Shown here: one piece after another, positions 59,775 through 64,000 of the stretch
Position numbering within the stretch: the stretch's first letter is position 1
Layout: every line of letters starts with the position of its first letter
From: Polaromonas sp.
GTDB lineage: Bacteria; Pseudomonadota; Gammaproteobacteria; Burkholderiales; Burkholderiaceae_C
Direction: 5' to 3'
Assembly: GCA_013298945.1 (NCBI GenBank)
Contig: JAAFJR010000011.1
Location: 1 to 64,000 of the forward strand
DNA: 64,000 nt
Position numbers and translations under genes: made by a program
The notes under the pieces: model-generated
What the model was told of the DNA's origin: nothing
The model's database searches: none
The model's input: only the letters and a program-made list of their open reading frames with translations

Positions 59775-62300
59775 TTATTTTAAAGACAGCTGTTGCTTTA
59801 AAAGTGCAGCACTCTGCGACCAGTTCAAAATTGGAATGTGTTTTGAATCAGGAGCCTTGGCGTTTTGATGCAAAGCTAGCCATTGCAAAACGCTGTCCGC
59901 CAAGTCTTGCGGCGCTAAGCCTTGGAAGTAAAAAGCGTGGTCACCAGCTACTTCTCGGAAAACTGGTAAATCTCGCGCTAGGACGGGAATATGCTGTTTT
60001 GCGGCTTCAATCAGCGGTAATCCAAACCCTTCGCCTTCAGATGCAGATAACAAGCAGGTCGAAGCTGAATAGATATGCCCAAGATACTCATCACTTATGC
60101 CATCAAGCCAAAACAAGCGCTTTCCGAGTTCAACATGGTTATTGATCAGCACAGCCAAGTCATCAACCATCCATCCATTTTTGCCGACGAAAACCAAATT
60201 AACATCGATTTGCTGAGCCCACAATAACCCAAACGCAGCCAATGTTTGTCTATGCCCCTTGCGCGGCTCCAAAGTCCCCACGGTTAAAAAACTGGGTCTG
60301 TTTTTTAATGTTTTGAGCACTGAGGCAGCTTCAGGCGGCAGGCCTTGGCTAGGCGCGCTGCTCTCGACATCTGCACCCAAATGGAAGCTGCTGATGCTAG
60401 GCAAGCGATGCCGTATTGGTGGATTTTGATTTAACCAAGTACGTACTTCGCTGGCGACAGATTCAGAAATACAGACTAGACCAGTTGAGACCTGCGAAAC
60501 AACTTTCAACCAAGCTTTCAAACCCGTAGCCGCCTCTTCAGGCGCCCAATCTGGCCGTTCGATCAGCAAAATATCATAAACAACAAAATAAACCTGTAAT
60601 CCCAGCGCTCGCCAATGTCCATACATACCCTGCAGCTTCACTGTCAATCCAGGATTCAAATCTAAGCCTAAGTAAATATCGTCTTGGTTGAAATCGGCAA
60701 CTTCATCAAAACTGGCTCTCTGTACTTTTTTGGGTTGTTGCGTCAACGTAGCCATAAAACTTTTGGCATGCAGGTACCTAAACCCGTCGTGATAGATCGG
60801 GCAAAGCTCGTATCCGGGCGGTGTGTCGCGATGTAATGCCAGCAAAATACTGCGAACGACACGCTGGATACCGGACTTGGCATCAAATCTCACCAATTCA
60901 GTGACGTCAACGAGCAACTTTTTGGGCGTTTCTAGACCCGTATTAAACGCAATAGCATTGGCAGTGTGCGCCAAGTCTTTTTCAGTTGCCGAGGGCGTTG
61001 ATTGAATCTGGGCAATCGACGCAAGCAAGGTTGATATTGGGTATGTCAGCAGCGACTTTGATGCATTCAGAGCATGTAAGCTTTCCAATGCGGCAATAGC
61101 TTTGATGGCACTGGCATCCCAAGAAAACTTTTTGACTTGCTCCGATGCATGTGCCCTCAGTTTGTTGCGAAATCCGTCATCCAGCAGGGCTTGCGAGATT
61201 TTCGCAGCCATATCAGCAGGGCTATTCGGGTCAAACAAAGCCTCACGCCAGCCTATGACTTCGGGTAAGCTTGACGCATTTGCACCTAAAGTAGGCGCGC
61301 CGCAAGCCATCGCTTCTAGGGGGGGCAAGCCAAACCCCTCATGTTTTGACGGGAAAACGAACAAATCTGCCATGTTGTACAAGGCAACCAAGTCGTCTTC
61401 GGGCATAAAGTCGGTCAACACCAGCTCGTCTTCTGCCAAGCCTGCGTTGGTGCGGCAAGCGTTCATTTTTGCGCGTGAATCATCGTGCGGGCTTTTGCTC
61501 AGGCGGCTGGCTAAAACCAATTGGTAGTCGCGTCGAATGTCTGGCGATAGCAAAGCATAAGCTTGCATCAAACCATCGAAATTTTTGCGCGGATCAAAGC
61601 CACCAGGCGCATACATCACAACCTTGCGGGTGATGCCGTAACGGGCGCGAACCTGCTGTTTGCGCTCTTCAGTCAGTTCAACCACCTTGAAATGCGTATC
61701 TGCCCCTTCTGAGGTGTTGATGATGCGCTCTGGCGACCAGCCCAAGTGCTCAATCGCTTCTAAACGCGATGACTCAGAAATCGCCAGTAGTAAACCTGCT
61801 CGCTTGAGCGATTCAATCTTGCGGAAATAAAAATCCCGAATTTCAGGATTCGGCAAGTAGTTGGCTTGATCCATGAGCGGAATCAAGTCATGGATAGTCA
61901 CCGCCGTTTTGTGTCCCGGCACATAGCTGCCAACAGAGGTAACCGCATCATCGCCATAGCCCTCAAACAAGGTGGGAATGTGGATAACGTCGGGCTGCAG
62001 TTGCTCTAAAAAGTGCTCTCGCATACGCTCAGATGCGCGAACACGCCACGCGTTGTCTGGTACTACCTCGGCCGTATGCCCTGCGTTGCTGAAGACGCGA
62101 ATCTGCGCAGGGTCAACCAAACCTGCAAAGGTTTGCCGCAGATCTAGGATACTTTGCGGAAACGCACTGTTCAAAGCCAGCCAAATATCATGCTTGCTCG
62201 CATTTCTTGCCATTGCCAGCGCTAAAGATAAAGTGTATCTACCTATTCCTCGTGTACGGCTGTCACATTGCGCACCTTGAAGGTCAATAACGATACGCAT
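59775..62300 (-). CDS. Double-domain glycosyltransferase family 4 protein
   Basis: 841 residues with two GT4 modules in tandem. Module 1 (about 1-400): RGIGRYTLSLALAMAR, APGGFDPRKNFDGLM, PSKHEGFGLPPLEAMACGAP. Module 2 (about 460-840): VGTLEPRKGHRQTLAAFGLL, SEGEGFGLPLIEAAKQHIPV. Both have the E-x7-E nucleotide-sugar motif. Such fused GT4 enzymes build repeat units of O-antigen or capsule, often mannans, which fits the adjacent manC. Its ATG shares one base with the TGA of the upstream small gene, so translation is coupled. Confidence 0.92.
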   Translation of the reverse strand: MRIVIDLQGAQCDSRTRGIGRYTLSLALAMARNASKHDIWLALNSAFPQSILDLRQTFAGLVDPAQIRVFSNAGHTAEVVPDNAWRVRASERMREHFLEQLQPDVIHIPTLFEGYGDDAVTSVGSYVPGHKTAVTIHDLIPLMDQANYLPNPEIRDFYFRKIESLKRAGLLLAISESSRLEAIEHLGWSPERIINTSEGADTHFKVVELTEERKQQVRARYGITRKVVMYAPGGFDPRKNFDGLMQAYALLSPDIRRDYQLVLASRLSKSPHDDSRAKMNACRTNAGLAEDELVLTDFMPEDDLVALYNMADLFVFPSKHEGFGLPPLEAMACGAPTLGANASSLPEVIGWREALFDPNSPADMAAKISQALLDDGFRNKLRAHASEQVKKFSWDASAIKAIAALESLHALNASKSLLTYPISTLLASIAQIQSTPSATEKDLAHTANAIAFNTGLETPKKLLVDVTELVRFDAKSGIQRVVRSILLALHRDTPPGYELCPIYHDGFRYLHAKSFMATLTQQPKKVQRASFDEVADFNQDDIYLGLDLNPGLTVKLQGMYGHWRALGLQVYFVVYDILLIERPDWAPEEAATGLKAWLKVVSQVSTGLVCISESVASEVRTWLNQNPPIRHRLPSISSFHLGADVESSAPSQGLPPEAASVLKTLKNRPSFLTVGTLEPRKGHRQTLAAFGLLWAQQIDVNLVFVGKNGWMVDDLAVLINNHVELGKRLFWLDGISDEYLGHIYSASTCLLSASEGEGFGLPLIEAAKQHIPVLARDLPVFREVAGDHAFYFQGLAPQDLADSVLQWLALHQNAKAPDSKHIPILNWSQSAALLKQQLSLK

Positions 62301-62623
62301 CACTCACCGCCTTTGCTTTGGGTTGTACTGTGGGTAGTGCGGTGTGTTGGAATGGCGGTACTCAGCGCGGTATAAATGCGCATGGCGCGAGGTGCAAGGG
62401 CAACGTCTTTCCACATAAGTCGATACAAACGGTTTTTGACCTCTGGGGAGTAATTTAATATTGCCAAAACCGAATGCTTGATCCATGTCTGCCGCAACAT
62501 GGCTTTTCCTATAGAAATCATTAAGAACTTTATGCGACGTATTGCGCCAGAAAATATGCGCCTTTCTGCTATTGCGTTTTTAGCCCGTAGTAAAAATATC
62601 AAATATTTTGCAGGTTGATCCAT
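62300..62623 (-). CDS. Small basic protein upstream of the glycosyltransferase, unknown
   Basis: About 107 residues from the ATG at 62623 (a TTG start at 62647 is possible). Highly basic with amphipathic helices (IRRIKFLMISIGKAMLRQTW, NRLYRLMWKDV) and a Thr/His-rich tail. The helical part resembles C-terminal tails of some polysaccharide glycosyltransferases, so it may be the remnant of a larger gene or a membrane-associated partner. It is fused translationally to the next gene through a TGATG overlap, which suggests it is expressed. Confidence 0.55.
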   Translation of the reverse strand: MDQPAKYLIFLLRAKNAIAERRIFSGAIRRIKFLMISIGKAMLRQTWIKHSVLAILNYSPEVKNRLYRLMWKDVALAPRAMRIYTALSTAIPTHRTTHSTTQSKGGE

Positions 62624-62863
62624 ATTTTGCAAGTCGTTGAGATACAAAAGAAATACACCATTCTAGGGGTGTCCATCGGCAGCATTTTTTACAAGTTATA
62701 ATGAAAAATGTGACAAGCACAAATGCATCACATGAACCCAAGTATAAAGCGCATGCATGTATCCATGCATAGATATAATTCTAATCTCATACGAAAAACT
62801 CGCACTCAAACGAAGCTGTGGTTTCAGTTTAGTAAAAGCAACTAAGCAATTAAGGATTTAAGA

Positions 62864-63661
62864 TTGAAAGCCTTTTTCTTTCAAATTTGGAATTATCGAA
62901 GTTTTATTCTAGGCAGTGTAAAAAGAGAGTTTCAAGCCAAGTATCGCAACTCAATATTAGGAGCGGCATGGACGGTTTTAAATCCGTTAGCGATGATAGT
63001 TGTTTACACTGTAATTTTTGCACAAGTCATGAAGACGAAATTACCCGGGGTTGATAGCACATTCGCTTACAGTATTTACCTTTGTTCTGGCGTGCTTACT
63101 TGGGGATTGTTTGCAGAAATTGTTGGTCGTGGTCAGATTGTTTTCTTGGAAAATGCTAACCTTTTAAAAAAACTCAGTTTTCCACGCATATGCTTGCCAA
63201 TCATTACAGTATTGAATGCAGGTGTTAACTTTGGAATTGTGGCATCTCTCTTCATGGCTTTTTTACTTTTTAGCGGTAACTTTCCAGGCTGGGTTATTTT
63301 TGCTGCAATACCGGTGATTATTCTGCAAGTAACATTTGCCATAGGGTTAGGCGTACTATTAGGTGTGTTAAATGTATTCTTTAGAGATGTAGGTCAATTC
63401 TTTGGTATTTTTATACAGTTTTGGTTTTGGTTCACACCTGTTGTCTATTCCGTGAATATTTTGCCAGAGAATATTAGTAAATATATTTCCTATTGGAATC
63501 CCATGGCACCTATTGTTGGTGCTTATCAAGCTATTTTTGTGAGTAGCCAATTGCCGCAATGGGGTACATTGCTAATTCCTTTACTTTTAAGTATTGTATT
63601 TTGCGTGCTGGCAGCGCGGATTTTCCGTAAGCGTGCAGGAGAAATGGTGGATGAACTTTAA
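62864..63661 (+). CDS. wzm: ABC-2 type polysaccharide export permease (Wzm-like)
   Basis: 265 residues with six membrane segments and an N-terminal amphipathic region (VKREFQAKYRNSILGAAWTVLNP) typical of O-antigen/capsule exporters (TagG, Wzm, KpsM family), plus the C-terminal WNPMAPIVGAYQ motif. TTG start with TAAGGA upstream. Overlaps the ATPase gene by one base (TAATG). Exports lipid-linked polysaccharide across the inner membrane. Confidence 0.93.
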   Translation: MKAFFFQIWNYRSFILGSVKREFQAKYRNSILGAAWTVLNPLAMIVVYTVIFAQVMKTKLPGVDSTFAYSIYLCSGVLTWGLFAEIVGRGQIVFLENANLLKKLSFPRICLPIITVLNAGVNFGIVASLFMAFLLFSGNFPGWVIFAAIPVIILQVTFAIGLGVLLGVLNVFFRDVGQFFGIFIQFWFWFTPVVYSVNILPENISKYISYWNPMAPIVGAYQAIFVSSQLPQWGTLLIPLLLSIVFCVLAARIFRKRAGEMVDEL

Positions 63662-64000
63662 TGGGTGCAATTACTGTCACTAAACTAGGCAAAGCCTACA
63701 AGCAATATCCTAATCGGTGGTCGCGGCTGCTGGAGTGGTTTTTGCCAGCTTTAAAACCTCGCCATAATTTGCATTGGGTATTGGAAGGTATCAATTTCAC
63801 AGTTGTGGCTGGTGAAGCTGTGGGCATTATTGGTATGAATGGCGCTGGTAAAAGCACGTTACTTAAAATGATTGTCGGTACGACGCAGCCAACCACTGGC
63901 GGGGTTCATATTTCAGGTCGCGTGGCCGCTTTACTAGAGCTGGGTATGGGGTTTCACCCAGACTTTACAGGTCGACAAAATGCTTTTATGGCTGGCCAGC
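63661..64000 (+). CDS. wzt: ABC transporter ATP-binding protein for polysaccharide export (Wzt-like), 5' part
   Basis: The frame is open to the window end (113 codons visible). Walker A GMNGAGKST at about residue 60, followed by LLKMIVGTTQPTTG, then GRVAALLELGMGFHPDFTGRQN, the typical Wzt/TagH/KpsT signature. Continues beyond the window; whether it has the C-terminal carbohydrate-binding domain cannot be seen. One-base overlap with the permease implies coupled translation. Confidence 0.93.
   Translation, partial: MGAITVTKLGKAYKQYPNRWSRLLEWFLPALKPRHNLHWVLEGINFTVVAGEAVGIIGMNGAGKSTLLKMIVGTTQPTTGGVHISGRVAALLELGMGFHPDFTGRQNAFMAGQ

Overview
The window looks like chromosomal DNA of a betaproteobacterium of the order Burkholderiales, most likely family Comamonadaceae. 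The evidence is gene content and protein style: a HexR-regulated zwf and tal-pgi block, MetX/MetW, a Burkholderia-type porin, tripartite-tricarboxylate (Bug) binding protein, Coq7, a split MetH, and an intergenic GC-rich hairpin element of a type I associate with this family. No rRNA, tRNA or CRISPR array was recognised.

Layout. 1-1733 is the 3' part of a trimeric autotransporter adhesin built from near-perfect 84-bp repeats. 1.9-7.7 kb holds a lipoprotein, ilvA, an OsmC-like protein, coq7, a porin and a DUF3047 lipoprotein. 7.8-13.0 kb is a central carbon block: hexR and zwf on minus, tal-pgi on plus, with candidate HexR operators in the divergent gap. 13.0-14.6 kb is an accessory scar with a membrane protein, an IS30 transposase remnant and an ORF6N protein. 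14.6-21.0 kb is housekeeping (5-formyl-THF cyclo-ligase, lytic transglycosylase, NDUFA9-like protein, GST, lipoprotein, cca). 21.0-23.7 kb is a LysR regulator, a Bug binding protein and OHCU decarboxylase, suggesting uptake of a ureide. 23.7-29.7 kb is a sugar-acid catabolic cluster around a GntR/FadR regulator. 29.7-32.8 kb carries ahpF, ahpC and slmA. 33.0-42.4 kb has a tandem AAA+ ATPase, recQ, the homocysteine-methyltransferase part of metH, maeB and a secreted barnase-like RNase with a barstar. 42.4-47.9 kb is rsmA-surA-lptD with divergent amgK. 47.9-54.6 kb has rsmE, an MFS transporter, a YidB-like protein, a hydrolase, chrA and metXW. 54.7 kb to the end is a surface-polysaccharide locus (GT2, manC, large membrane protein, double GT4, ABC exporter) that runs off the window.

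The most unusual feature is a short interspersed palindromic repeat of about 45-75 bp, seen 15 times. Eight copies lie between genes (one overlaps the recQ stop codon). Seven sit in frame inside six conserved genes: ilvA, pgi, 5-formyl-THF cyclo-ligase, cca (twice), a gntR regulator and an Ldh-family dehydrogenase. The host proteins carry extra segments at those points. In each orientation all coding copies use the same reading frame, and the stop codon seen in that frame in most intergenic copies is replaced by a sense codon. This resembles in concept the Rickettsia palindromic elements that insert into protein genes, but the sequence is different. I do not know a name for this family.
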